Assembly (NCBI GenBank): GCA_963701815.1
Contig: CAVPBN010000021.1
Location: 4,745 to 68,744 of the forward strand
Direction: 5' to 3'
Length of the DNA: 64,000 nucleotides
From: AP-15 sp963701815
GTDB lineage: Bacteria > Pseudomonadota > Alphaproteobacteria > ATCC43930 > CGMCC-115725
The position numbers and the translations under genes are program-made. Under the pieces are notes generated by a model. That model was not told the origin of the DNA and searched no databases. It saw only the letters and a program-made list of their open reading frames with translations. Positions 7,011-16,173 of the stretch are shown one piece after another. The first letter of the stretch is position 1. Each line of letters opens with the position of its first letter.

Positions 7011-8990
7011 ATGCCCGAACCAAAAATCGCACCCTACGGTTCCTGGTCCTCGCCGATCACCTCCGACATGATCGTCGCGTCGTCGATCGGGCTTGGCGAG
7101 ATCATGCTCGACGGCGGCGATGTCTACTGGCTCGAATCGCGGCCGCAGGAGGGCGGTCGGTCGGTGCTGGTGCGGCGGACTATGGGAGGCGCGATCGCCG
7201 ATGCGACGCCGCCGCTGCCGCCCGACGGCGGCGCAAGGTTCAGCGTTCGCACCCGCGTGCACGAGTATGGCGGCGGCGCCTACCTGGTCGACGCCGGGAT
7301 CGTCTATTTCTGCAACGACGAGGACCAGCGGGTTTATCGCCAGTCACCCGGGGCGGCGCCGATCGCGATCACCCCGATCCCCGGTCGGCCGCGAGGCCTG
7401 CGTTATGCCGACGGGATCATGGATGGCGGGCGCGGGCGCATGATCTGGGTGCGAGAGGACCACACGGCCGGCACGGAGCAGCCGGTCAACACGCTCGTCG
7501 GGATCCCGCTCGCCGCCGTGGAGCCGCCGACGATATTGCAATCCGGCCGCGACTTCTACGCGGCACCGCGGCTCAGCCCGGATCGACGCCGGCTCGCCTG
7601 GATCGAGTGGGACCATCCAAACATGCCGTGGATCGGTTGCGAATTATGGGTCGGCGAGGTTGCCGGCGACGGTTCGATCGCCGGCAAGGTCCTGGTCGCG
7701 GGCGGCGGCGGCGAATCGATCTTTCAGCCCGAATGGTCACCCGACAACCGGCTCTATTTCGTTTCGGACCGCGCTCAGGACGGAGTCGCCGGCCGCTGGT
7801 GGAACCTCTTCCGCCTCGTCGGCGACGCGGTCGAGGCCGTCTATCCGTTCGCCGCCGAATTCGGCCGGGCGCAATGGAATTTCCGCATGTCGACCTTTGC
7901 CTTCGGCGCCGACCATGAACTGGTCTGCTGCCATGCCCGGGACGGCGTTCACCGGCTGAGCGCGGTCGACCCGTCGTCGGGGGCGGTCCGGGCGATCGCG
8001 TCGCCCTACGAGGATATCTCCTCTGTCCGCGCGGCCGCCGGCCGGGTCTGGTTCCGCGGCGGGTCGCCTACCCTTCCTTCGGCAATCGTCGAACTCGACC
8101 TTGCCGCCGGGCGCTCGACCGTCCTGAAGTTGTCGACGACCGCCGATACCGAAGCCTGCCGCGGCTATTTGTCGGTGCCGGAGCCGGTGACTTTCGACAC
8201 CGATGACGGGAAACAGGCCTACGGTCTGTTCTACCCGCCGAGGAATACGGATTTCGCCGCGCCCGAGGGCCAGCTGCCGCCATTGATCGTGCATTGCCAC
8301 GGCGGCCCTACGGCGGCCGCCACGCCGACGCTGAGCTGGGGCACGCAGTACTGGACCAGCCGCGGTTTTGCCGTGCTCGATGTGAATTATGGCGGCAGCA
8401 CCGGTTACGGCCGCGAATTCCGCCTGCGTCTGCAAGGCAATTGGGGGATCGTCGATGTTGCCGACTGCGTCAACGGCGCGCGCCATCTCGCCGAGGTATG
8501 TCGGGCGGTCGATCCCGCGCGATGGGCGATCAGCGGCGCCAGCGCCGGCGGCTACACGACGATGGCGGTGCTGACTTTTCGTCAGCAGTTCAAGACCGGC
8601 GCCAGCTATTACGGGGTCAGCGATCTCGAAGCGCTGGCCAAGGACACCCATAAATTCGAGTCGCATTACCTCGACGGCCTGATCGGACCCTACCCCGAGC
8701 GTCGGGATCTTTATGTCGCCCGCTCGCCGGTACACAGCGCCGGGCAGTTGTCGGTGCCGGTCGCATTTTTCCAGGGCGCCGAAGATCGGGTAGTGCCGCC
8801 GCAGCAGGCCGAGGCGATGGTCGCGGCTTTGCGCGAGCGGCATATCCCGTTTCTTTACCTGCTGTTCGACGGCGAGCAGCACGGTTTCCGCCGCGCCGAC
8901 AACATCAAGCGCGCGCTCGACGCCGAACTTTATTTCTACGCGACCTTTCTGACCGACGAGCGGCTCGAATTCGGCATCGGGGCCGGCTGA
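7011..8990 (+). CDS. S9 family prolyl oligopeptidase / acylaminoacyl-peptidase-like
   Basis: A 659-residue protein with an N-terminal beta-propeller region (residues about 1-380) and a C-terminal alpha/beta hydrolase domain. The oxyanion motif VHCHGGPTAAATP, the nucleophile elbow SGASAGGYTTM (Ser), the Asp loop EDRVVPPQQAEA and the catalytic His in FDGEQHGFRR are all present. It hydrolyses short peptides or N-acylated peptides in the cytosol; no signal peptide is seen. The ATG at 7011 is chosen because it has CAGGGAGA upstream and matches the family start, although the frame is open further 5'. Confidence 0.92.
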   Translation: MPEPKIAPYGSWSSPITSDMIVASSIGLGEIMLDGGDVYWLESRPQEGGRSVLVRRTMGGAIADATPPLPPDGGARFSVRTRVHEYGGGAYLVDAGIVYFCNDEDQRVYRQSPGAAPIAITPIPGRPRGLRYADGIMDGGRGRMIWVREDHTAGTEQPVNTLVGIPLAAVEPPTILQSGRDFYAAPRLSPDRRRLAWIEWDHPNMPWIGCELWVGEVAGDGSIAGKVLVAGGGGESIFQPEWSPDNRLYFVSDRAQDGVAGRWWNLFRLVGDAVEAVYPFAAEFGRAQWNFRMSTFAFGADHELVCCHARDGVHRLSAVDPSSGAVRAIASPYEDISSVRAAAGRVWFRGGSPTLPSAIVELDLAAGRSTVLKLSTTADTEACRGYLSVPEPVTFDTDDGKQAYGLFYPPRNTDFAAPEGQLPPLIVHCHGGPTAAATPTLSWGTQYWTSRGFAVLDVNYGGSTGYGREFRLRLQGNWGIVDVADCVNGARHLAEVCRAVDPARWAISGASAGGYTTMAVLTFRQQFKTGASYYGVSDLEALAKDTHKFESHYLDGLIGPYPERRDLYVARSPVHSAGQLSVPVAFFQGAEDRVVPPQQAEAMVAALRERHIPFLYLLFDGEQHGFRRADNIKRALDAELYFYATFLTDERLEFGIGAG

Positions 8991-9008
8991 TCGGATTGGC
9001 ACCCCGCG

Positions 9009-9759
9009 CTATGCGCCGGCCAGTTCGTCGAGCGTGGCGGCGAGGCGGGCGAGGTCGGGATCGCTCGACAGCCGATGATCGCCGGTCTTGACGAGGGTCA
9101 CGGCGACGTCGCCGCTGGCGAGGCGATCGGCGAGGCGCAGGCTGGTCTGCCAGGGCACGCGATCGATCGCGCATGCCGTGCAGCAGCCGCACCGGGCAAT
9201 CGAGCGCGATATCGCTGCGCAACAACAGATGGCGGCGTCCGTCTTCGATCAGCTCGCGCGAGTAGGTGTAGCCAGCCGGATCATAGTCGGACGGCAGGAT
9301 GACCCGCCCGGTTTCGCTCAATTCCCGTCGTTGCTCCGCGGTCAGCCGCGGCCACAGCAGGTCCTCGGTGAAATCGGGTGCGGCGGCGACGCCGACCAAT
9401 GCCCGGATCCGCGGCAAGCGCGCGAGGGCGGCGAGCAGCATGATCCAGCCGCCCATGCTCGACCCGACCAGGATCTGCGGGCCTTCGGTCAGCGAATCGA
9501 GCACCGCCACCGCATCCTCGGCCCAGCGGCCGATCGTGCCGAGGGCGATCTCCCCGCTCGAAGCGCCGTGGCCGAAATAATCGAAGCGGACATAGGGGCG
9601 GCCGCGGCGACGGCAATAATCTTCGAGAAACAGCGCCTTGGTGCCGGTCATGTCCGAGCGGAAGCCGCACAGAAATACAATCCCCGCACCGGCGCCGACG
9701 AGGCGTCGGTAGGCGATTGTTGCACCATCGCGACATGGTAGATAATCGGGCGAGGGCAT
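9009..9759 (-). CDS. Alpha/beta hydrolase (serine esterase-like), frameshifted near 9170
   Basis: From ATG 9759 the frame reads MPSPDYLPCRDGATIAYRRL, then the oxyanion region GIVFLCGFRSDMTGTKA, FDYFGHGASSG and the nucleophile elbow LVGSSMGGWIMLL. After RLLHGMRDRS the frame must shift by one base to continue as VPWQTSLRLADRL and KTGDHRLSSDPDLARL (catalytic His) and end at TAG 9009. Total span is 751 bases, three times 250 plus one, so a single extra base within GCGATCGATCGCG explains it. The family resembles small esterases related to human ABHD10. Likely functional if the insertion is a sequencing error. Confidence 0.75.
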
Positions 9760-9781
9760 CGGAGGGTCGACGGCGAGCCGG

Positions 9782-11002
9782 ATGAGGGTTGACGATAGCA
9801 TCATGCCGGCGTCGCCGGAAGACCGCCCGCCGGCGGTGCTGCAGATACTGCCGAGCCTCGTCTCCGGCGGGGCCGAGCGGGGTACGGTCGAGTTGGCGGG
9901 CGCACTTGCCGCCGCCGGCTGGGGTTCGTACGTCGCCTCGTCCGGCGGCCCGATGGCGCACGAGGTCGCGCGCGCCGGCGGCACTCATCTGACCCTGCCA
10001 TTGGCCTCGAAGAACCCGCTGGTGATGCGCCGCAACGCCACCGCGCTGGCGCGCCTGATCCGCCGTTTCGGCATCGACATCGTCCATGCCCGCAGCCGCG
10101 CCCCGGCCTGGAGCGCCTGGTCGGCCGCGCGGGCCACCGGCCGGCATTTCGTGACGACCTTTCACAACGCCTACGATGCCCGCGCCGCGCTGAAACGCGG
10201 CTACAATTCGGTGATGGCCCGCGGCGAGCGCGTCATCGCCATTTCCGATTTCGTCGCCGATCACGCGGCGAGCGTCTACGGGGTCGGCCCGGACCGGCTG
10301 CGCATGATCCCGCGCGGCGTCGATCTCGGCCTCTTCGATCCGGCCCGCGTCGGGGCCGGACGGATCGCCACCCTCGCCCGGCAATGGCGGTTGCCCGACG
10401 GTGCGCCGGTGGTGATGCTGCCGGGCCGCCTGACGCGGTGGAAGGGCGGGCTCGACTTCATCGCGGCGATCGCCGCACTCGGCCGGCGGGATATCTGCTG
10501 CGTTTTGGTCGGCGCCGAACAGCGGCGCGGTTTTCGCCGGGAGCTGGAACAGGCGATCGAGCGGAATAGGCTCGGCGGCCTCTTTCGCATCGTCACCGAC
10601 TGTCACGACATGCCGGCCGCCTACATGCTGGCCGATGTCGTCGTCTCGGCGTCGAACGACCCCGAAGGGTTCGGCCGGGTCATCGTCGAGGCGCAGGCGA
10701 TGGGGCGGCCGGCCGTCGCCACCGATCACGGCGGCGCCCGCGAGACGATCCTGCCCGGGGTTACCGGCTGGCTGGTGCCGGCGCGCGATGCCCGCGCTCT
10801 CGGCGCCGCGATCGGCGAGGCGCTGGCGCTGGACCCGGCCGCTCGGATGCTGTTGGCGCGGCGCGCGATGGCCCGCATCGCGGCCGATTTTCGGCACGAA
10901 ACGATGTGCTCGCGCACGATCGCGGTCTATGAGGAACTGCTGTTTCCGCAATTGTCCGAGACCCCTGCGATCAAGCCCGCGGCGAGCGCTCTGTCGGCCT
11001 GA
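9782..11002 (+). CDS. Glycosyltransferase family 4 protein
   Basis: A 406-residue GT-B enzyme. The N-terminal half contains LPSLVSGGAERGTVELAGAL (GT4 acceptor-domain start) and DIVHARSRAPAWSAW. The C-terminal half contains VVMLPGRLTRWKGGLDFIAA and the nucleotide-sugar EX7E region NDPEGFGRVIVEAQAMGRP, followed by GGARETILPGVTGWLV. These features resemble lipopolysaccharide-type glycosyltransferases that retain the donor's anomeric configuration. The start may be ATG 9782 or ATG 9803. It is divergent from the alpha/beta hydrolase with only 22 bases between the starts, and followed by the GMC oxidoreductase 24 bases later. Confidence 0.87.
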   Translation: MRVDDSIMPASPEDRPPAVLQILPSLVSGGAERGTVELAGALAAAGWGSYVASSGGPMAHEVARAGGTHLTLPLASKNPLVMRRNATALARLIRRFGIDIVHARSRAPAWSAWSAARATGRHFVTTFHNAYDARAALKRGYNSVMARGERVIAISDFVADHAASVYGVGPDRLRMIPRGVDLGLFDPARVGAGRIATLARQWRLPDGAPVVMLPGRLTRWKGGLDFIAAIAALGRRDICCVLVGAEQRRGFRRELEQAIERNRLGGLFRIVTDCHDMPAAYMLADVVVSASNDPEGFGRVIVEAQAMGRPAVATDHGGARETILPGVTGWLVPARDARALGAAIGEALALDPAARMLLARRAMARIAADFRHETMCSRTIAVYEELLFPQLSETPAIKPAASALSA

Positions 11003-11026
11003 GCGGCCATTGCGTCGAGGGGAAGC

Positions 11027-12652
11027 ATGCCGGACGATCCCGATACCTTCGATTTTATCGTGACCGGCGCCGGTTCGGCGGGCTGCGTCGTTGCCGCGCG
11101 GCTCAGCCAATCCGGCCGCCACCGCGTGTTGTTGCTCGAAGCCGGCGACGAGGACCGCTATCCGTGGATCCATGTGCCGATGGGCTATGGCCGGCTGTTC
11201 AGCAATCCGCGCGTCAACTGGATGTATGAAAGCGAGCCGGAGCCGGAGCTCGAAGGCCGTTCGATGTACCAGCCCCGCGGCAAGGTGCTGGGCGGCACCA
11301 GTTCGATCAACGGCATGGTCTATATGCGCGGCAATCCCTCCGATTACGACGGCTGGCGCCAGCGCGGCTGCACCGGCTGGGACTGGGACAGCGTTTTGCC
11401 TTATTTCAAAAAGGCCGAAGACCAGGAGCGCGGGCCGGACATGTTTCACGGCGCCGGCGGACCGTTGCGCGTTTCCGACCAGCCGGCCCGCTTCGAGTTG
11501 GCCGAACACTGGATCGCCGCGGCGATCGAGGCCGGGTTGCCGGCCAACGACGATTTCAACGACGGCCAGCAGGAAGGCGCAGGGCGATTTCAGAGCACGA
11601 CCAAAGGCCGGCGGCGTTGGAGCACCGCTGCAGCTTATCTGCGTCCGGCGCGCAGCCGGGAGAATCTGAGCGTCGAGACCAATACGCTGGCGACGCGGAT
11701 CGTCTTCGCCGACGGCCGGGCGACCGGGGTCGAGTTTGTCAGCGGCGGCGCACGCCGCACCGTCCGGGCGCGGGGCGAGGTGATCGTCTGCGGCGGCGTC
11801 TTCAATTCGCCGCAGCTGCTGCAATTGTCCGGGATTGGACCGGGCGAACTACTGCGTGGGTTCGGAATTCCGGTGGTGCGCGACATCCCGGCTGTCGGCG
11901 CCGATCTGCAGGATCATTTCTATGTGCGGCTGGCGTTCCGCTGCACCAAACCGATAACCCTCAACGATGTTGCCAACAACCCGTTGCGCAAGGTGGCGGC
12001 CGGGGTGCAATACCTGCTGTTCCGGAGTGGGCCGCTGGCAACCAACGGCATCTGCGCCGGCGGTTTCGCCCGCAGCGACCAGCGCCTCGAGCGGCCGGAC
12101 ATCCAGCTCAATTTCAGCCTGTGGAGTTTTGCCGAACGCACTCGGCGGGGCGTCAAGCCGCATCCTTTCCCCGGCTTTACCGTCAGTGCGGTGCATCTGC
12201 GCCCCGATGCCCGCGGCGAGGTCCGGCTGAAGAGCGCCGACCCGCTGGCTGCTCCGGCCATCCGCTTCAACTTTCTGAAAACCCCATATGATCTGCAGGC
12301 GTTGACCGCCGGCATGCGGCTGGCGCGTCGGATCGTCAACCAGCCGGCGCTCTCCGGCTATGTCGCCGACGAACTGATCCCGGGCCGGGCGGTCAACACC
12401 GACGCCGAATTCGAGGCTGCGATCCGCCGCAACGGCATCTCCAACCTCCATCCGGTCGGCACCTGCCGGATGGGCGGCGACGAAGCCGCGGTGCTCGATC
12501 CGCGGCTCAGAGTGCGTGGCGTCGGCAACCTGCGCGTCGTCGATGCCTCGGTCATGCCTTCGGTCCCGGCCGGAAACACCAATGCGCCGTCGATCATGAT
12601 CGGCGAGAAGGCCTCCGACATGATCCTCGAAGACGCCCGCGCGACGGGATAG
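11027..12652 (+). CDS. GMC family oxidoreductase (choline dehydrogenase-like)
   Basis: A 541-residue FAD enzyme. Residues about 5-35 hold the Rossmann motif DFIVTGAGSAGCVVAARLSQ and LLLEAGDED. GMC signature 1 is seen as GKVLGGTSSINGMVYMRG, and signature 2 as GGVFNSPQLLQLSGIGP. The C-terminus has the catalytic His/Asn region NGISNLHPVGTCRMGGDEAA and VDASVMPSVPAGNTNAPSIM. It oxidises an alcohol substrate, which cannot be predicted here; many relatives act on choline or long-chain alcohols. It lies directly downstream of the GT4 gene on the same strand. Confidence 0.92.
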   Translation: MPDDPDTFDFIVTGAGSAGCVVAARLSQSGRHRVLLLEAGDEDRYPWIHVPMGYGRLFSNPRVNWMYESEPEPELEGRSMYQPRGKVLGGTSSINGMVYMRGNPSDYDGWRQRGCTGWDWDSVLPYFKKAEDQERGPDMFHGAGGPLRVSDQPARFELAEHWIAAAIEAGLPANDDFNDGQQEGAGRFQSTTKGRRRWSTAAAYLRPARSRENLSVETNTLATRIVFADGRATGVEFVSGGARRTVRARGEVIVCGGVFNSPQLLQLSGIGPGELLRGFGIPVVRDIPAVGADLQDHFYVRLAFRCTKPITLNDVANNPLRKVAAGVQYLLFRSGPLATNGICAGGFARSDQRLERPDIQLNFSLWSFAERTRRGVKPHPFPGFTVSAVHLRPDARGEVRLKSADPLAAPAIRFNFLKTPYDLQALTAGMRLARRIVNQPALSGYVADELIPGRAVNTDAEFEAAIRRNGISNLHPVGTCRMGGDEAAVLDPRLRVRGVGNLRVVDASVMPSVPAGNTNAPSIMIGEKASDMILEDARATG

Positions 12653-12693
12653 CGGCCTCGTACTCGAGGACCCTGCCCTCGGCCCGCCGTTTA

Positions 12694-12918
12694 TCAGGGC
12701 GATGTCGCCGGCGCATCCAGCAGCGTTGCAAGAGGGCGACAGGCGCCGCAACTCGACCGCCATCGGATGGCCGGGCACATTCCCGGTTGGACCCGGTAAT
12801 ACACATGAAACAACTCGGCGGCTGCGGCTGTCTGCTCGGGCGTGCCGTAGAGACCGAGAAGACGCGGGCCAAACGCCTTGACGTAATCGGCGAGGACGGA
12901 TCATCGCGGCGTCCACCC
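12694..12918 (-). pseudogene. C-terminal remnant of an SCO1/SenC family protein
   Basis: One minus-strand frame reads VLADYVKAFGPRLLGLYGTP and EQTAAAAELFHVYYRVQPG, which matches the region of Sco proteins just after the Cys motif through the extended loop (family style VLADYVKAFGPRFVGLTGTP). The CxxxCP copper site and the N-terminal half are missing, and the reading after VQPG is not recognisable. It begins about ten bases after the multicopper oxidase stop codon and on the same strand, so a Sco gene probably once followed the oxidase in the same operon. Confidence 0.6.
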
Positions 12919-12928
12919 CGCGATCAGG

Positions 12929-14541
12929 TCACGACGGCGGCTGTACACGGATGATCGCCATCATGCCGAGATCTTCGTGTCCGAGAATGTGGCAATGATA
13001 GACGAAATCGCCGACGACGCTTCCGCGAAAATCCATTCGCACCGTGGCGCTCCCGCCATGTGGAATTGCGATCGAGGTCGAGGAATTGCCGCCGTCCCAG
13101 CGGTATCGGCACCGACGCACCGTTTATCGTCTCCGAGAGCAGCTGGAAGTGCAGCTGGTGGATATGGAAGACGTGAGTTTCAAATGTGGGATTGTTGATC
13201 GTCCAATCCTCGACGGCGCCCCGGTTGGTAACGATGGCCGGCGGATTGTCAGGAGAGAAGAGCTTCGGCTTCTGTCCTACAACAGTGATAAAAAATTGGT
13301 CTGGTTTATTCGTATATAAATTCTCACTGAAGTATAGCGTACGCGCGGCTGTGACCTGAGCGGCAGAGAGATCTTCGAAACGTTGTACGGCTGGTGCTGT
13401 TGACATGGCAGGCATTACCGGCAACTGCGTCGACGAGGACCCAGGGACAATGCGGGCCAAGGTCCGCGTCGGGTCGCTGCCGCCTATCGCGCCTGTGTCT
13501 ACGTAAAGGGTTCGGAAAGTCGCCTTTTCCACCGCGGCCGACGGCCCCTTGACAATGAATTCGGCCCGAGCTGCCGGCGGCAGCAGGATGTGTTTCCGGG
13601 TTACCGATTTGCCTTGCCGCCGGCCGTCCTGCGAACCGATCGGGACGCCGTCGAGCGCCACCACCCGCAGCGGCTGGGCCGTCCCGTCATAAACCAATTC
13701 CAGATCGAGCATCGTGTCGGCTGAGGCGTTGGCGACGCGCCAGAATTCCGTCTCGCCGGTCTTCATTTTGATAACCGCCGGGATAAAGCCCGGATAGGCT
13801 ATCGGGACGTAGTTCAGCGTCACGTCCCAGGACGGCACCGAGCCTCCCGGCGGCGGCCCGTTCGGGATGGTCTGGTCGCGTATGATCAAGACGCGTTCGG
13901 GCAGGCCCTCCACCGCCGGCTGCAGATTCTCGATGCCGTCGATGATGATCGCGCCGGAGGCTCCCCCCTGAACCGCCGCCTCGGACAGGCCATGGACATG
14001 CGGGTGGTACCAATACAGCCCCGGCGGTTCGTCCTTTGGAAACTTGACATTGTATTTAAAGGTTTGGCCGGAGTTGATCAGCGTATGAATCACCTCGTCG
14101 GAGTGGCAGCGCGGCGCGGTGTTCATGCCGTGAAAATGCACGTTGACCGAAGTGATCGTCATGGTCGCCGCGCCGCACTTGTCCGAAGCGCCGGACATGA
14201 TCTCGGTCGGCGATCCGGGCGGCGGAGCAGGGGTTTTATTGGTCACCGTCAGTTCGAGCGTGTCGCCGGGCCGCAGATGCAGCGTCGGCGAACTCGCTTC
14301 CGCTCGGCGTGGTGAGGCAGAACAGCGTCCGCCCCTCGCTGTCCACCGTGGTGTCGTAATCGAACTCCGTGCTCAGCACCCCGTTCTTGCTGTAAAGATC
14401 GGGCGGTTGCCTGACGACGGCGCCGGCCGCCGGGCGCGGACACGGCGCAGCGGTCTGCGCGAGGGCGACGGACGACATGATCAGACCGAAAGAGAACGTC
14501 GCGGACAAAAAGCAAAAAAATCTCTTCACACCAACTTCCAT
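12929..14541 (-). CDS. Exported multicopper oxidase, two frameshifts (near 13060 and 14290)
   Basis: The N-terminal frame (from ATG 14541) gives a signal peptide (CFLSATFSFGLIMSSVALAQ) and PPDLYSKNGVLSTEFDYDTT. Losing one base near 14290 restores SPTLHLRPGDTLELTVTN, and another near 13060 restores IAIPHGGSATVRMDF. All four copper motifs are then present: NVHFHGMN, YWYHPHVHG, HVFHIHQLHF and the type-1/type-3 ligand block YHCHILGHEDLGMM. The product would be about 537 residues, a three-domain periplasmic oxidase coupling substrate oxidation to O2 reduction. The substrate (metal, phenolic or bilirubin-like) is unknown. The 1,613-base span (a multiple of three plus two) fits two single insertions. 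Confidence 0.8.
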
Positions 14542-14853
14542 ATCGCTGCGATCCAGGCGAAGATTGCAACATAGCCGAAATGTGGTGCATATATAAAATA
14601 TAAAAATATTTAATTTTCGCGCATAAGGAGTGTAAACTTCAAAGCATTCAACAAACTTGGCGCCGCGTCCTGCGCAGTGCCATCAGGGATCGATGCGGAC
14701 CGGATTCGTCGACTGCCTGCCGTTTCGCGTCTCGATCTTGCCGCACGTATAGGCGCAACGACCCGAAAAAGGCCATCGGACATGACCTGGGCCTCGATGC
14801 TCCCGGATGGCGTGAACGCGACCGATTGCCTCCGGGCGGCGGCTTGATTGCGC
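14542..14853. other. Intergenic region with AT-rich island upstream of the multicopper oxidase
   Basis: No coding signal is convincing here. Positions 14588-14618 are almost pure A/T (ATATATAAAATATAAAAATA and onward), strikingly unlike the surrounding GC-rich DNA, and lie 45-75 bases upstream of the oxidase start. This probably contains its promoter and may be bound by a nucleoid protein. The rest, toward 14853, separates it from the end of the peroxidase gene and shows no clear terminator. Confidence 0.4.
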
Positions 14854-16173
14854 CTACACCCACTCGAACAGCCGCTGACCGATATATTCGCCCCGCTCGA
14901 TCCCTCCGGGGCAGGCGAATAAGCCGCCGCCGGTATGGGTTGTGAACTGGTTCAGCATGTCGAACTTAGCCATCTTGTCGAAGATCTTGATGAATCCGGC
15001 CCGCGGATCGCGCTGATAACAGATGAAGAATAAACCGGTATCGTATTCGATGCCCTGCCGCCAGGGTGGCCAGCGCTCGGCGGTAAAATTCACCCCGTCA
15101 TTGTAGGAATAGGGCCGCCTCAGGATCTGCGCGCCGTCGTTGCTGGCGGCGGCGGCAAGCCTGACATGGGCGCTGTCGGGGATGATCGGGTTGCCGTCCT
15201 TATCGGCTGCGGCGAGGTCGAGCGGGTCGCGCTCGTTTTTTCGGCCGAGCGGCGCCCCCGAATATTTATGCCGGCCGAAGGTCTGCTCCTGAAAGCCGAT
15301 TTTCATGCGGTCCCAATGTTCGAGGGCGACGCGGATCCGCCGAACGACTAGGTAGCTGCCGCCGCGCAGCCAATCCGGCCCTTCGCTGTCGACCCAGACG
15401 AACTTCGCCATCGCCTGCGGATCTTCGACCGATGGGTTGTTGGTGCCGTCCTTGAAGCCCATCAGGTTGCGCGGGGTCTCGGTTGCCGCATAACCAGCCA
15501 GGAAGCCGGTCTGCGTCCAGCGTATCTGGGCCACGCCGTAGGCGAGCCGCGCCAATTGGCGCACCGCGTGAAAGGCGACCTGCGGATCGTCGGCGCAGGC
15601 CTGGATCGACAGATCCCCACCGGTGTGGGTTTCGACCAGCTGATCGCCGTTGAAGCGGGGCAAATCGACCAGAGCCGCGGGCCGGCGATCGGCGAGGCCG
15701 TAACGATCCTTGCCGTCCTTGACGAACAACCCGGCGCCGAAGCCGAAGGTGACCGTCAGTCTGGCGGCTGGCAGGCCGAGCGCCTCGCCCGTATCCGATC
15801 CCGGCATCGTCATGTCCTGGGCCATCGGCGCCGCCAACTGCCCGGCAGCCATCCGGGCTGCGGCAGTCGTCCAGTCGCGCAATATCTTGATGACCTCTTC
15901 GCGTTTGGTCGCGACGAGGTCGAGGCTGGCGAAATAAGTATGGCTTTGTGCCGGCGTCGTGATCCCGCCCTGATGCCGGCCCCAAAATGGCTCGACCGCA
16001 GCTCCGACGTCGTTCCGCTCGTTGTTTTTCCGGGTTTCGACGACGGCCTCGGCGACACCGGCGATGCCGAGACCGGCGCCCGCCGCAGCGGCCAGACCCG
16101 CCGCCACCCGTACGAGGCCGCGACGGGTCGGTCGTTGCCCCGCCCGGTCCCGTTCCCGGTCGGCAGCGCTCAC
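14854..16173 (-). CDS. Tat-exported DyP-type heme peroxidase (EfeB-like)
   Basis: A 439-residue protein. The N-terminus has a twin-arginine signal (RRGLVRVAAGLAAAAGAG) and the body has the DyP signatures: GFKDGTNNP with the catalytic Asp, WVRGG-type segment (DWLRGGSYLVVRRIRV), and the heme-ligand region around SDSAHVRLA-like DSAHVRLAAAASN. The C-terminus has GLFFICYQRDPRAGFI and GGGLFACPGG, as in EfeB. It would act in the periplasm on dyes, phenols or heme. The start is GTG 16173: GTGA overlaps the stop codon of the upstream NHL-type gene, giving translational coupling. The iron-uptake partners efeU and efeO are not seen here, so a non-iron role is more likely. Confidence 0.9.
   Translation of the reverse strand: MSAADRERDRAGQRPTRRGLVRVAAGLAAAAGAGLGIAGVAEAVVETRKNNERNDVGAAVEPFWGRHQGGITTPAQSHTYFASLDLVATKREEVIKILRDWTTAAARMAAGQLAAPMAQDMTMPGSDTGEALGLPAARLTVTFGFGAGLFVKDGKDRYGLADRRPAALVDLPRFNGDQLVETHTGGDLSIQACADDPQVAFHAVRQLARLAYGVAQIRWTQTGFLAGYAATETPRNLMGFKDGTNNPSVEDPQAMAKFVWVDSEGPDWLRGGSYLVVRRIRVALEHWDRMKIGFQEQTFGRHKYSGAPLGRKNERDPLDLAAADKDGNPIIPDSAHVRLAAAASNDGAQILRRPYSYNDGVNFTAERWPPWRQGIEYDTGLFFICYQRDPRAGFIKIFDKMAKFDMLNQFTTHTGGGLFACPGGIERGEYIGQRLFEWV

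Noticed and set aside
5519..7918. A 799-codon plus-strand open frame antisense to the aminopeptidase.
   Set aside because: Low-complexity Arg/Gly/His-rich shadow; the aminopeptidase and S9 peptidase frames carry the family motifs.
9281..11824. A long (847-codon) minus-strand open frame across the GT4 and GMC genes.
   Set aside because: It is antisense shadow: Arg/Ala/Pro-rich, no domains, and opposite two well-formed genes in GC-rich DNA where long shadows are common.
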